From assembly GCA_016206165.1 (NCBI GenBank), contig JACQSD010000041.1, forward strand, positions 1 to 15,424: DNA of 15,424 nucleotides. The letters are read 5' to 3'. A program made the position numbers and the translations under genes. A model generated the notes under the pieces. It worked only from the letters and a program-made list of their open reading frames with translations. It was not told where the DNA came from and did not search any database. Position 1 is the stretch's first letter. Each line of letters starts with the position of its first letter. Shown piece by piece: positions 6,135 to 13,585 of this stretch. The DNA is from Candidatus Uhrbacteria bacterium (GTDB lineage: Bacteria; Patescibacteriota; Patescibacteriia; JACQSD01).

Positions 6135-6719
6135 ATGACGGCACTTGAGTGGATACAATCAATAGAGGGTGTTGCGCCTCCACGAGACGTCTATTGTCAG
6201 ACACGAGATGTGGCCCAGGCTCGTATTGAAAAATTACGCTCTATTCTCGAAAAAAACAACTGGACTGAAAATGATGCTGCACTGTATACGGCGACCCTCG
6301 CAGAACTTGCAGCGAACTGTTTTGATCATAATCTGGGTTCATGGAAAGATATTCCTGGATGTTGGCTCGAGACAACAATCGAGAAGAATACACTCCGCGC
6401 GATTGTCGCGGATCGAGGACAAGGAATCCTCCATTCGCTCAAACAAGTACGACCCGGCTTGCGTAACCACGAGGAGGCACTCATGCTCGCATTCACCGAA
6501 CAACTCTCCGGGCGCGCGCCGGAAAACCGAGGCAACGGATTGAAATTCGTTTTGCGCTCTCTCCAGATACTCCCCTCCCAATCATTGCTGTTTGTTTCAG
6601 GAGATGCAAAATTGATGTTGACTCTTCCATTTGACAATACGAATCTTCAACGATATATTACCACGGAAAGCGACGTGATCAATGGCACATATGCAGAAAT
6701 AATCATCAATAAAATATGA
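6135..6719 (+). CDS. GHKL (histidine-kinase-like) ATPase, anti-sigma/RsbW-like
   Basis: 194 aa from ATG 6135. The Bergerat ATP-binding boxes are present in order: N-box AELAANCFDH (56-65, with Glu57 and Asn61), G1 box VADRGQGI (91-98), and G2 box NRGNGLKFVLRSL (131-143). There is no DHp dimerisation/phospho-acceptor domain or transmembrane part, so this is a stand-alone ATPase of the anti-sigma or partner-switching kind rather than a sensor kinase. The stop overlaps the start of the STAS-like gene in ATGA, so the two are translationally coupled and probably form a pair. An in-frame ATG at 6036 lies upstream of the -10 box and was rejected. What the pair regulates is not visible. Confidence 0.85.
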   Translation: MTALEWIQSIEGVAPPRDVYCQTRDVAQARIEKLRSILEKNNWTENDAALYTATLAELAANCFDHNLGSWKDIPGCWLETTIEKNTLRAIVADRGQGILHSLKQVRPGLRNHEEALMLAFTEQLSGRAPENRGNGLKFVLRSLQILPSQSLLFVSGDAKLMLTLPFDNTNLQRYITTESDVINGTYAEIIINKI

Positions 6720-6997
6720 GACTCGACATTTGTAAATTTGGTGAAACACTCCTCTCGCGACCGAATGGACGAGAAGCATTTCTTGCTGCGCGTGCGTATA
6801 GTATTCCAAAGGAAGGGAGCGAACCAATTGAGCTTGATTTTTCGAGAGTCAAAGTACTTACTCCATCGTGGGCTGATGAATTCTTGAGCGGCCTCCGACA
6901 TGAATATGGTGCTGCACGAATCAAGATTATTGAAGGTGACAATGCCAGTGTGCAAGTGACCCTCGCCGTCTTACGAGAATCAAACACTGCAGTATAG
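6716..6997 (+). CDS. STAS-like (DUF4325-type) protein
   Basis: 93 aa. The core IELDFSRVKVLTPSWADEFL (residues 38-57) matches the DUF4325/STAS-like pattern: a strand with Asp-Phe, then a helix beginning after T-P-S. The closing part is an ARIKIIEGDN strand followed by a helix. It lacks the usual phosphorylatable Ser-Thr loop of SpoIIAA-type antagonists at an obvious position, though Ser55 and Thr53-like positions (TPS) lie where the fold places that loop. It follows the GHKL ATPase with a 4-base overlap. STAS/GHKL pairs act as partner switches; that role is inferred here from adjacency and fold. Confidence 0.75.
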   Translation: MRLDICKFGETLLSRPNGREAFLAARAYSIPKEGSEPIELDFSRVKVLTPSWADEFLSGLRHEYGAARIKIIEGDNASVQVTLAVLRESNTAV

Positions 6998-7008
6998 TCT
7001 CGCTCCCG

Positions 7009-7034
7009 AAAAACGGCTCTCCCGAGCTGTTTTT
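7009..7034. terminator. Bidirectional intrinsic terminator
   Basis: AAAAACGGCTC (7009-7019) pairs with GAGCTGTTTTT (7024-7034) around a 4-base loop. The stem carries U-tracts on both strands. It ends the plus-strand ATPase/STAS pair, 12 bases after its stop, and the minus-strand array whose last stop is at 7119. Bases 7035-7118 show nothing else. Confidence 0.85.
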
Positions 7035-7118
7035 CATTTCTCCAATTTTCGTATCATCTCATTTTTCTGTCCGCCAGCTCAATAATAAAAGGTCCGTGCT
7101 GAAAGAAAAGATTTGCGG

Positions 7119-8570
7119 TTACTTGATTTTCCGAACGATACCACCAGTCGCATCCACCTCCACCATGTCGCCATCTTGCAATACTTTTGTCGCAATTTTT
7201 GTACCAATGACACATGGAATCCCAAGTTCGCGTGCGACAATTGCTGCATGGCATGTCATGCCGCCCTCATCAGTAATAATGGCAGCGGCAACTCTCATAA
7301 GTGGAATAAAATCAGGCGTTGTCATTCCTGTTACGAGTATTGTACCCTTTTTGAATTTTTTGCCGAGACGCGGATTTAATATAATGCTCACGATCCCACG
7401 TACAACACCCGCATTACCGACAGTACCCGCAATGATTTTCTCCTTTGTATCCAAGCTCCCCTCAATATTCCTTATAAGCGTTTGTGCCCGTGGACCAACG
7501 AGAACACGAGTACGTCTTTGAGTAACCTCAAGAACGCAGATTTTTTTTCTGGTCGTAATAAGCCGTTGCGATAACGGTTTCATTCGATGTGCTAAAAGAT
7601 TTTCAACTTCTCTTGGAATATACCATTGCATATCGGAAAAAGGAACATGAAATTGCCTGCCAATCTGCCGCAGCATAATATTCATATAATAAAACGACTG
7701 CTGCATCATAACCTTTTTCAGATCCCACAATTGAACATGCACATCGATCATGCGAAGCAGCTTAACAAAATTGACTTCGCCTCTCATCGCTGCCTCACGG
7801 ATAAGCCATCGCTTCTTTCGCGTCAGTGTCGCTCGCTGGGTATGAAGTTTCTGTAGTGCCTTAAGCGGATCATGTCCATCATGAATAAAATCTTTTACGC
7901 GTTGTCGCAACGAATGTACATCAAGCTTTTTGGCAAATCCATAGTCATTCTGAATGTACCAATACATTTTTATATATCGTGCACACTGTTTTTCAATATT
8001 GTACCTTCGACGATATGCCGCTGCAATACTAAAAAATTGTTGCTGTTCTTTATGATACGGGGACTCAAAGAGAGAAATCGTCGATATCCCAATCCATTCG
8101 TCTACATATTCTTTCTCTATACCTATTCGTAAAAGATAATTTCGGATTGCTTTTGGGATGATGTCGCTACTTAAAAAATCGCTCATTGTTCCAAATGCAC
8201 TCTCATGCTCAAGAGTGGTAATCAGTGTTCTATAAAGAGATAATAATTGTTCTGACTGCATATCGGGCAGTCGCATCTTATCGATAGAGGCAAAAATCTT
8301 GATGAGTCGATTTGCATGCCTCGTCCATAATCTTTTTATGTGCACATTAATGTCGCTCTTTGCCGTTTCTCGAATCATAAATCTCGCAATCACATCCATC
8401 CCCTGCACATCATAATACCAGTGCATCTGTTCACGATCGCGGAAAATACAAACATGCCTCTTAAACCCGACACGCAACAACATCGGTAATACTGCAACAA
8501 TACTCCGTGATATAGGAACCACGTGGTGCACTGTTGCATTTCTTTTCAAAACAAACCACTTTCCATGCAT
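7119..8570 (-). CDS. Swivel-domain (PEP-utilizer mobile domain) protein, paralogue 3
   Basis: 483 aa. The N-terminal ~395 residues include MHWYYDVQGMDVIARFMIRE near the start, a YWYIQNDYGFAKKLD segment, LWDLKKVMMQQSFYYMN and a DMQWYIPREVENLLAH helix. These correspond in order to blocks in the other paralogues. The swivel domain has AGVVRGIVSIILNP, GTILVTGMTTPDFIPLMRVA and DEGGMTCHAAIVARELG with His441. It is the last gene of the six-gene array, starting seven bases after the stop of paralogue 4, with no ribosome site. It is more AT-rich than paralogue 2 (26 of 60 G/C in 8041-8100 against 30 of 60 in 3241-3300), which suggests a different history or relaxed drift. ATP-grasp and PEP-barrel domains are absent. 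Confidence 0.85.
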   Translation of the reverse strand: MHGKWFVLKRNATVHHVVPISRSIVAVLPMLLRVGFKRHVCIFRDREQMHWYYDVQGMDVIARFMIRETAKSDINVHIKRLWTRHANRLIKIFASIDKMRLPDMQSEQLLSLYRTLITTLEHESAFGTMSDFLSSDIIPKAIRNYLLRIGIEKEYVDEWIGISTISLFESPYHKEQQQFFSIAAAYRRRYNIEKQCARYIKMYWYIQNDYGFAKKLDVHSLRQRVKDFIHDGHDPLKALQKLHTQRATLTRKKRWLIREAAMRGEVNFVKLLRMIDVHVQLWDLKKVMMQQSFYYMNIMLRQIGRQFHVPFSDMQWYIPREVENLLAHRMKPLSQRLITTRKKICVLEVTQRRTRVLVGPRAQTLIRNIEGSLDTKEKIIAGTVGNAGVVRGIVSIILNPRLGKKFKKGTILVTGMTTPDFIPLMRVAAAIITDEGGMTCHAAIVARELGIPCVIGTKIATKVLQDGDMVEVDATGGIVRKIK

Positions 8571-8577
8571 ACAAAAT

Positions 8578-10011
8578 TTATATCTTCTTTACGATACCAT
8601 TCTTCGCATCCACTTCCACCAAATCACCGTCCTTAAAAATCTTGGTCGCATATTCGGTGCCGACGATGCAGGGAATTTGGAGTTCACGGGCGACGATTGC
8701 TGCGTGGCAGAGCAGCCCACCTTGATCTGCGACGATCGCGACAGCCTTCCGAATCGCGGGCATATAATCCGGATCGCTCATGGGACACACGAGAATCTCG
8801 CCGTCCTGCATCGCACCAACATCACTCGGAGCAATAATGCATCGAACCATCCCGGTCACATGCCCCTTCCATACCGGTGTCCCCTTGAGTTCAGTAAGCG
8901 CTGGAGGAGTTTTGACCACATACTGTTCACATGGTTGGACATCGGCGCCAGCGAGAATCATCTGCCCGTACTCTTGATGGTTAATCACGAGGTGATGTTT
9001 GATCCGTTCATTCAAAATATCAATCGCGACTGGCAAGGATCCGCGCTCAAAGAATGCAATCATCTCTGTCGGAGATAGTTGCAAAAACTGATGATACGAA
9101 AGGCCATGTGCGCGAGCGATGTCTTTGAACAACGGGCGCATACGAACGCCAGCGAGTGATGCCGCATCCCAATTATCTTCCTTTGCATCGGTCAACTCGC
9201 GAATGATATCAATACACTCCCAGGCCTTCGGATATTTTTCTTTCAAATCGGCAAGCACGACTTCTGCGTGAGCATATCGCACGCGTCGCGCCTCGTGCTC
9301 TTGCTGAAGTTCTTGTGCTGGATCCCGCTTTGCTGCAATAGCAACTGCATTGCGATAATACTCCGCGTCAAACGGCTCATCCCACCAACAAAGCGAGTTC
9401 ATCCACGAGTACTGCGCGACATGCCTTGCGAGATCGTCATCAATTGATTTCTTATTGCGGAGCTTCGCTGCCATCTCGAGCAAATGCCAGTGCTCCTCAA
9501 TCATCGGAAATAATTTCTTCGGCAGCGCAACCTCGGGCAACAGGCTCTCTGCAGAATATGTTTTTCCTTGCAGCTCGAATGTTTTTGGAAGCGTCATCGG
9601 GTAAATCAGCGCGAGCGCGCCATCCGCGATCATAATCTCATACCACTGGCGCGACTTCGGCGCAATGAGATTGATGTACTTCTTGATCGTTGCAGTATCA
9701 AGTGTCTTTGGCGCGAATTCATTCAGTGCTGCGTTATCGCGTGCGATTTCTTCCTTTAAACGATGCATCGTGCCAATGGCATCACGTTCAAATTCTTTTC
9801 TCGATTCCGCAACATTATTTTGGAAATCAACTGTCGGAAGAAATTGCCGATGATCAAAATTCATATAACACGTTGGTACAAATGGAAGCGCATTGCCAAA
9901 CCGAATATCAAGCACCGCCCCCGTCGTATTTCCGAGCAAAAAAATAGGCTGTTTCCACTTTCCCATCAAATGCCAATCGTGTTTTTTTAGAATTTCTTTC
10001 ACACGTTTCAT
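8578..10011 (-). CDS. Swivel-domain (PEP-utilizer mobile domain) protein, paralogue 4
   Basis: 477 aa. The N-terminal half is acidic-helical (TKLR-type blocks replaced by ESRKEFERDAIGTMHRLKEE), with LARHVAQYSWMNSLCWWDEP in the middle and QFLQLSPTEMIAFFERG before the swivel domain. The C-terminal domain has WKGHVTGMVRCIIAP, GEILVCPMSDPDYMPAIRKA and DQGGLLCHAAIVARELQ with His436. Position -2 from the His is Leu, not Thr. The variable loop TPVWKG replaces the usual AYPG. The gene follows paralogue 5 after a 45-bp gap holding a 30-bp imperfect palindrome, so it may have extra control within the array. The swivel assignment is firm; partner and substrate are unknown. Confidence 0.85.
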   Translation of the reverse strand: MKRVKEILKKHDWHLMGKWKQPIFLLGNTTGAVLDIRFGNALPFVPTCYMNFDHRQFLPTVDFQNNVAESRKEFERDAIGTMHRLKEEIARDNAALNEFAPKTLDTATIKKYINLIAPKSRQWYEIMIADGALALIYPMTLPKTFELQGKTYSAESLLPEVALPKKLFPMIEEHWHLLEMAAKLRNKKSIDDDLARHVAQYSWMNSLCWWDEPFDAEYYRNAVAIAAKRDPAQELQQEHEARRVRYAHAEVVLADLKEKYPKAWECIDIIRELTDAKEDNWDAASLAGVRMRPLFKDIARAHGLSYHQFLQLSPTEMIAFFERGSLPVAIDILNERIKHHLVINHQEYGQMILAGADVQPCEQYVVKTPPALTELKGTPVWKGHVTGMVRCIIAPSDVGAMQDGEILVCPMSDPDYMPAIRKAVAIVADQGGLLCHAAIVARELQIPCIVGTEYATKIFKDGDLVEVDAKNGIVKKI

Positions 10012-10019
10012 ACGCGTAC

Positions 10020-10049
10020 TATTTTCCTATTCCCGGGAATTAGAAAATA
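10020..10049. promoter_or_regulatory. 30-bp imperfect palindrome between paralogues 5 and 4
   Basis: The left arm TATTTTCCTATTCCC (10020-10034) and right arm GGGAATTAGAAAATA (10035-10049) are inverted copies matching at 13 of 15 positions. The centre is a perfect ATTCCCGGGAAT-type core. No U-tract follows on either strand, so it is better read as a protein-binding site or an mRNA-processing hairpin than as a terminator. Confidence 0.5.
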
Positions 10050-10056
10050 ACGATGT

Positions 10057-11517
10057 TTAGATTTTCTTCACAACGCCATGCACGGCGTCCACTTCGATGC
10101 GGTCGCCGTCTTTGAGCGAGGTGATTGCACCCTGGGCGCCGACGACGGCGGGGATTTTGAGTTCGCGTGCAACGATTGCCGAGTGGCACGTGAGCCCGCC
10201 TTCTTCGCTCACAATCGCACTCGCAATCTTCATAATCGGCACATACTCCGGCCGTGTGTTTGGCGCGACCAAAATATCCCCGCGTTTCATTTTCTTGAAA
10301 TCGTTTTGCGTCAAAATAATCTTTGCAGCGCCACGGACAACACCCGGATATGCGCTTCTCCCCTGAATCGTATCACCAACCGCAATACAGCTTTCCAGAT
10401 ATTGATGAAATCTCCTCCCATCATTTCCATAATAAAAATAATTCTTCGCACGGTATCCAAAAATGAGGAGACCCTTCATCCGCGCATGCGCAAGGCGTTT
10501 GAGCTCGTGCGTGCGTGTCAATAAATCACGAATCTCCCACCACCAACAATACTCGACTTCCCGCAGCGCAAGCCCAGAGCGGCGTGCGAATTCACACGCG
10601 AATAGTTGCACTGTGGCATTCCCCTGTTGATTCATCGACTTCCGCAGATCCCGCCACGAGGCAAGCGTCGCAAGGAGATGACAGATATGGACGAAGCGAC
10701 TCGGCAACCGCTTTACGCGGATCAATCGCCGCTTGGCTTCTGCATTGCGGCCGACCATCGCGATAGTCGCTGCCTCTTCCCTCCATTTTTTTGGATGCCG
10801 ACGAAGCGACCGAATTGCCCGAAGAAAAAAATTCCCATCAAGGCGTTTAATGACTGCGTAGTCGTTGTAGATCCAGTGATATTTATCTGCATGATGCCGA
10901 AGACGAGCGTCGTCCGGTTTTTTTCTGCCAGCTGCAAGAGCGAAAAGTTCCTGCCGTTCGCGTTGCAATGTGGAAAGAACGACTGGTGCAGTGAGCAGTG
11001 CGAGTTCGCTGTTCGAGAGCGTCACGCCTGCGCGAGTGCGTTCGTTTTCAAGAATCTCCTCCCCCGAGACATCAAAAGCGTCGAGGAATATCGCCTCACG
11101 CCAAAGCGCATCCATTGATTTTGAAAAAATGTGAAACAGGGAAAGTAAATCCTTCGTCGCCAGGAGCCGAAGATCGGTATGCTCAATCGCGCGGATCTGT
11201 GAGAAAAATAATTTTGTCCGCTGCTCCCACTGGCGCTTCAGATTGACAATGAACTCTGGTCGCCGCAACTCCTCATGGTAATACCATTGCGCAATGCGAT
11301 GCATACCATCGCGCGGAAAGTACACGTCAAAATAATCACCCTTCAGATACCATCCAAATGGAGTATAATTGAAGCGTGTCTTTTTCCCGTGCATGGTGAA
11401 TCCAAGGCACGCACGTCCGGGATACGAAACCGTGAGCGGTTTCACTGCACCGCCCTGTTTGTACCAACGAACGTGTTCCAGACGTTTTTGTATTGCCGGT
11501 AATGATGGTAGCGGCAT
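10057..11517 (-). CDS. Swivel-domain (PEP-utilizer mobile domain) protein, paralogue 5
   Basis: 486 aa from ATG 11517. A longer reading frame reaches 11712 but would run 65 codons into the end of the GH3 gene; ATG 11517 lies 13 bases after the GH3 stop and begins the segment that looks like the other paralogues. The N-terminal part has FGWYLKGDYFDVYFPRDGMH, then helices, HHADKYHWIYNDYAVIKRLD, LASWRDLRKSMNQQG and EVEYCWWWEIRDLL. The swivel domain has SAYPGVVRGAAKIILT, GDILVAPNTRPEYVPIMKIA and EEGGLTCHSAIVARELK with His445. There is no ATP-grasp or PEP-barrel domain. It is the first of three consecutive paralogues in the array. Confidence 0.85.
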   Translation of the reverse strand: MPLPSLPAIQKRLEHVRWYKQGGAVKPLTVSYPGRACLGFTMHGKKTRFNYTPFGWYLKGDYFDVYFPRDGMHRIAQWYYHEELRRPEFIVNLKRQWEQRTKLFFSQIRAIEHTDLRLLATKDLLSLFHIFSKSMDALWREAIFLDAFDVSGEEILENERTRAGVTLSNSELALLTAPVVLSTLQRERQELFALAAGRKKPDDARLRHHADKYHWIYNDYAVIKRLDGNFFLRAIRSLRRHPKKWREEAATIAMVGRNAEAKRRLIRVKRLPSRFVHICHLLATLASWRDLRKSMNQQGNATVQLFACEFARRSGLALREVEYCWWWEIRDLLTRTHELKRLAHARMKGLLIFGYRAKNYFYYGNDGRRFHQYLESCIAVGDTIQGRSAYPGVVRGAAKIILTQNDFKKMKRGDILVAPNTRPEYVPIMKIASAIVSEEGGLTCHSAIVARELKIPAVVGAQGAITSLKDGDRIEVDAVHGVVKKI

Positions 11518-11530
11518 ATCAATGATGTCG

Positions 11531-12556
11531 CTAATGCTGTCCCTTGAGTTCGAGGATGCGCTGTGCCGTCTTTGCAAATCGCGGAGCAAGTTCTGGGTGC
11601 GTGCTCGCGCGATCCTTGAATGCAAGCATGAAGTACCGCGCTTGTTTTGGATCGCCGAGAAGAAAAATATCGAGTCCGCTTTCGACACTTTGTTGTGCAA
11701 GATGCGGCACATGATCCCACTTTTGCATCGCAGGACTCAAGAGATCATCGGACATGAGGAGTGTGTCATCGCCGAATTCGATCTTGAAGAGTGCGATACC
11801 GATTTGCGAGAGTGGGAATGGGATTTCTGGATCAAGATTCTCATAGATCACGTGCGCGGCCATAACGATCGGCACTTTTCGTACTATGGATCGAAACAAT
11901 CCAGTGGGTGGCGTATGTGCAACTTTAGGGATCACCGTCATTTCAGGATTTTTTTTGATGCCATCATATCCTGGGAAATGCTTGGGTACAGCGAGCACAT
12001 GGGCATTCCAATGACCTTCAATCAACCCGCGAGCAATAAGTTCTGCCTGTTGATCTGTGCTCGGGAATGCACGGTTCGCAAGAAAATCCGACGGATTCCG
12101 GCTATCGAGCACTGGCGCAAGATTCATGTTGATCCCAAGCGCACGAAGCTCCTCGCCCCGTCGTTCACCAATCGGCAACGCGTTCATCGCGCTCAATGCT
12201 GATGGTGCCTCTGGTACTCGGGTCCATTTGATCCGCGAGACAATCCCGCCTTCTTGATCAACGGCAATCCACAGCGGCGGACGATTGTCTTCGGTTGCGA
12301 TCGCTTGCAAATCGCTGTTCAGTTTTTTAAGTTGTGTCGCACTTTCTATATTTCGTCCAAGGAGCAAAACACCACCGGGCCGAAACTCGCGCAGTTCCGC
12401 AGCAAATTCCGGTGTCACCGTCGTTCCATAAAAACCAACAATAAACAACTGCCCGAGCTGTTCATTTTCGGGCAACACAAACGAATCTTTCGGTAAATCC
12501 GCCACCGGCGCGGACATAAGCGTGAAAAGAAGAATGGAGACTAAAAAATGAATCAT
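11531..12556 (-). CDS. Glycoside hydrolase family 3 protein (NagZ-like), exported
   Basis: 341 aa, the usual length for a single-domain NagZ-like GH3 enzyme. NagZ cleaves N-acetylglucosamine from muropeptides in wall recycling. Marks: IAVDQEGG (97-104), LGINMNLAPVLD (140-151), KHFPG (192-196), and the nucleophile region LLMSDDLL (266-273). A hydrophobic N-terminus (residues 3-15, ending MSAPVA) looks like a signal peptide or anchor, so the protein probably acts outside the membrane, unlike cytoplasmic NagZ. The Asp-Ser-His acid/base dyad that follows KHFPGHG in NagZ is replaced by Asn203-Pro-Glu205. Substrate specificity is therefore uncertain. The gene starts five bases after the stop of the dehydrogenase gene. 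Confidence 0.85.
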   Translation of the reverse strand: MIHFLVSILLFTLMSAPVADLPKDSFVLPENEQLGQLFIVGFYGTTVTPEFAAELREFRPGGVLLLGRNIESATQLKKLNSDLQAIATEDNRPPLWIAVDQEGGIVSRIKWTRVPEAPSALSAMNALPIGERRGEELRALGINMNLAPVLDSRNPSDFLANRAFPSTDQQAELIARGLIEGHWNAHVLAVPKHFPGYDGIKKNPEMTVIPKVAHTPPTGLFRSIVRKVPIVMAAHVIYENLDPEIPFPLSQIGIALFKIEFGDDTLLMSDDLLSPAMQKWDHVPHLAQQSVESGLDIFLLGDPKQARYFMLAFKDRASTHPELAPRFAKTAQRILELKGQH

Positions 12557-12560
12557 ATTT

Positions 12561-13577
12561 TTATGACACCCCTAATACAATCTTTCCAAAATGTTTTCCT
12601 TCTTCCATGCGTTGCTGTGCGGCAGCTGCTTCGTGTAGAGGAAGAACTTTATCAATCACTGGTTTTAATTTCCCCGCATCAATGAGCGCGAGCACCTGCT
12701 CAAATTCTTCTTTTGTTCCCATGCGCGATCCGATGATTGAAAACTGTTTTGGATAAAATTCTGAGAGATTAAAAGAAACTTTTTCCCCACTCGTTGCGCC
12801 GATAACGACAACCCGTCCGTATGGCTTCAGCATTGCAAGACTTTGAGAAAACGTTTTCTCGCCAACACTTTCAAAGACGACGTCAACGCCCTTACCTTGA
12901 GTCAATTCTTTTACTCGCTCGCTCACGTTCACATTCGGATACACCACAATCTCATCTGCACCCCATGATTGGATTATCTTCGCAGCGTCATCCGAACGAG
13001 CGGCAGCGATAACGTGTGCACCAATATGTTTTGCGATCTGCGTGATTGCTGGCCCAATACTTCCTGATGCACCCCAGACAAAGAGCGTCTCCCCCACTTC
13101 AAGCTGCGCTCGTGTATGCAGTGCGTGCCATGCTGTGAGATAGGTAAGCGGAAATGCAGCAGCTTCGGTAAATGATAAATGTTTTGGTTTGTGATAAATC
13201 TGTTCGAGCGATACAGAGATATATTCTGCATATCCCCCATTCGCTTGTCGCCCGAGTAGCAGTACGAGACCACACGCCTTCCCTTTTTGACATCGCTCGC
13301 ACGTTCCGCATGCGCGTTCTGGATTGATAACGACTTCATCGCCAACCTTCAGATCACTCGCGCCGTTGACCTCTTCAATAATGCCAGCCACATCGGAGCC
13401 GACGATATGCGGTAACGGAAACTGCATTGATCCTTTGCGAAGCCAAATGTCCAAGTGATTCAATCCGCATGCGCGGACGCGTACAAGCGCCTCTCCCGCT
13501 TGTGGTTTGGGCGTCGGAAATTCACCGTATTGGAGCACATCCCGCTCACCAAATTTTTCAAAATATACTGCTTTCAT
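12561..13577 (-). CDS. Zinc-type medium-chain dehydrogenase/reductase
   Basis: 338 aa, typical for the family. N-terminal GroES-like half: GEALVRVRACGLNHLDIWLR (28-47, with Cys37 at the catalytic zinc position) and HIVGSDVAGIIEEV. A structural-zinc lobe has Cys90, 93, 96 and 102; the last gap is five residues, against seven in most alcohol dehydrogenases. The Rossmann half has VWGASGSIGPAITQIAKHIG (168-187) with the GxxGxxG-type nucleotide loop, followed by AARSDD, which may fit NADPH. Reaction: reversible oxidation of an alcohol or reduction of a quinone or enone; the substrate is unknown. ATG 13577 lies nine bases after the stop of the kinase-like gene. No ribosome site. Confidence 0.9.
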   Translation of the reverse strand: MKAVYFEKFGERDVLQYGEFPTPKPQAGEALVRVRACGLNHLDIWLRKGSMQFPLPHIVGSDVAGIIEEVNGASDLKVGDEVVINPERACGTCERCQKGKACGLVLLLGRQANGGYAEYISVSLEQIYHKPKHLSFTEAAAFPLTYLTAWHALHTRAQLEVGETLFVWGASGSIGPAITQIAKHIGAHVIAAARSDDAAKIIQSWGADEIVVYPNVNVSERVKELTQGKGVDVVFESVGEKTFSQSLAMLKPYGRVVVIGATSGEKVSFNLSEFYPKQFSIIGSRMGTKEEFEQVLALIDAGKLKPVIDKVLPLHEAAAAQQRMEEGKHFGKIVLGVS

Positions 13578-13585
13578 AATTTTAG

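Noticed and set aside
11518..11712. 65-codon N-terminal extension of swivel paralogue 5
   Set aside because: It lies inside the GH3 gene in another frame and has no counterpart in the other four paralogues; ATG 11517 fits the spacing.
11369..12202. 277-aa plus-strand open frame opposite the swivel paralogue 5 and GH3 genes
   Set aside because: It is antisense to two proteins with clear family motifs, shows no family pattern itself and crosses a gene boundary; it is a shadow frame.
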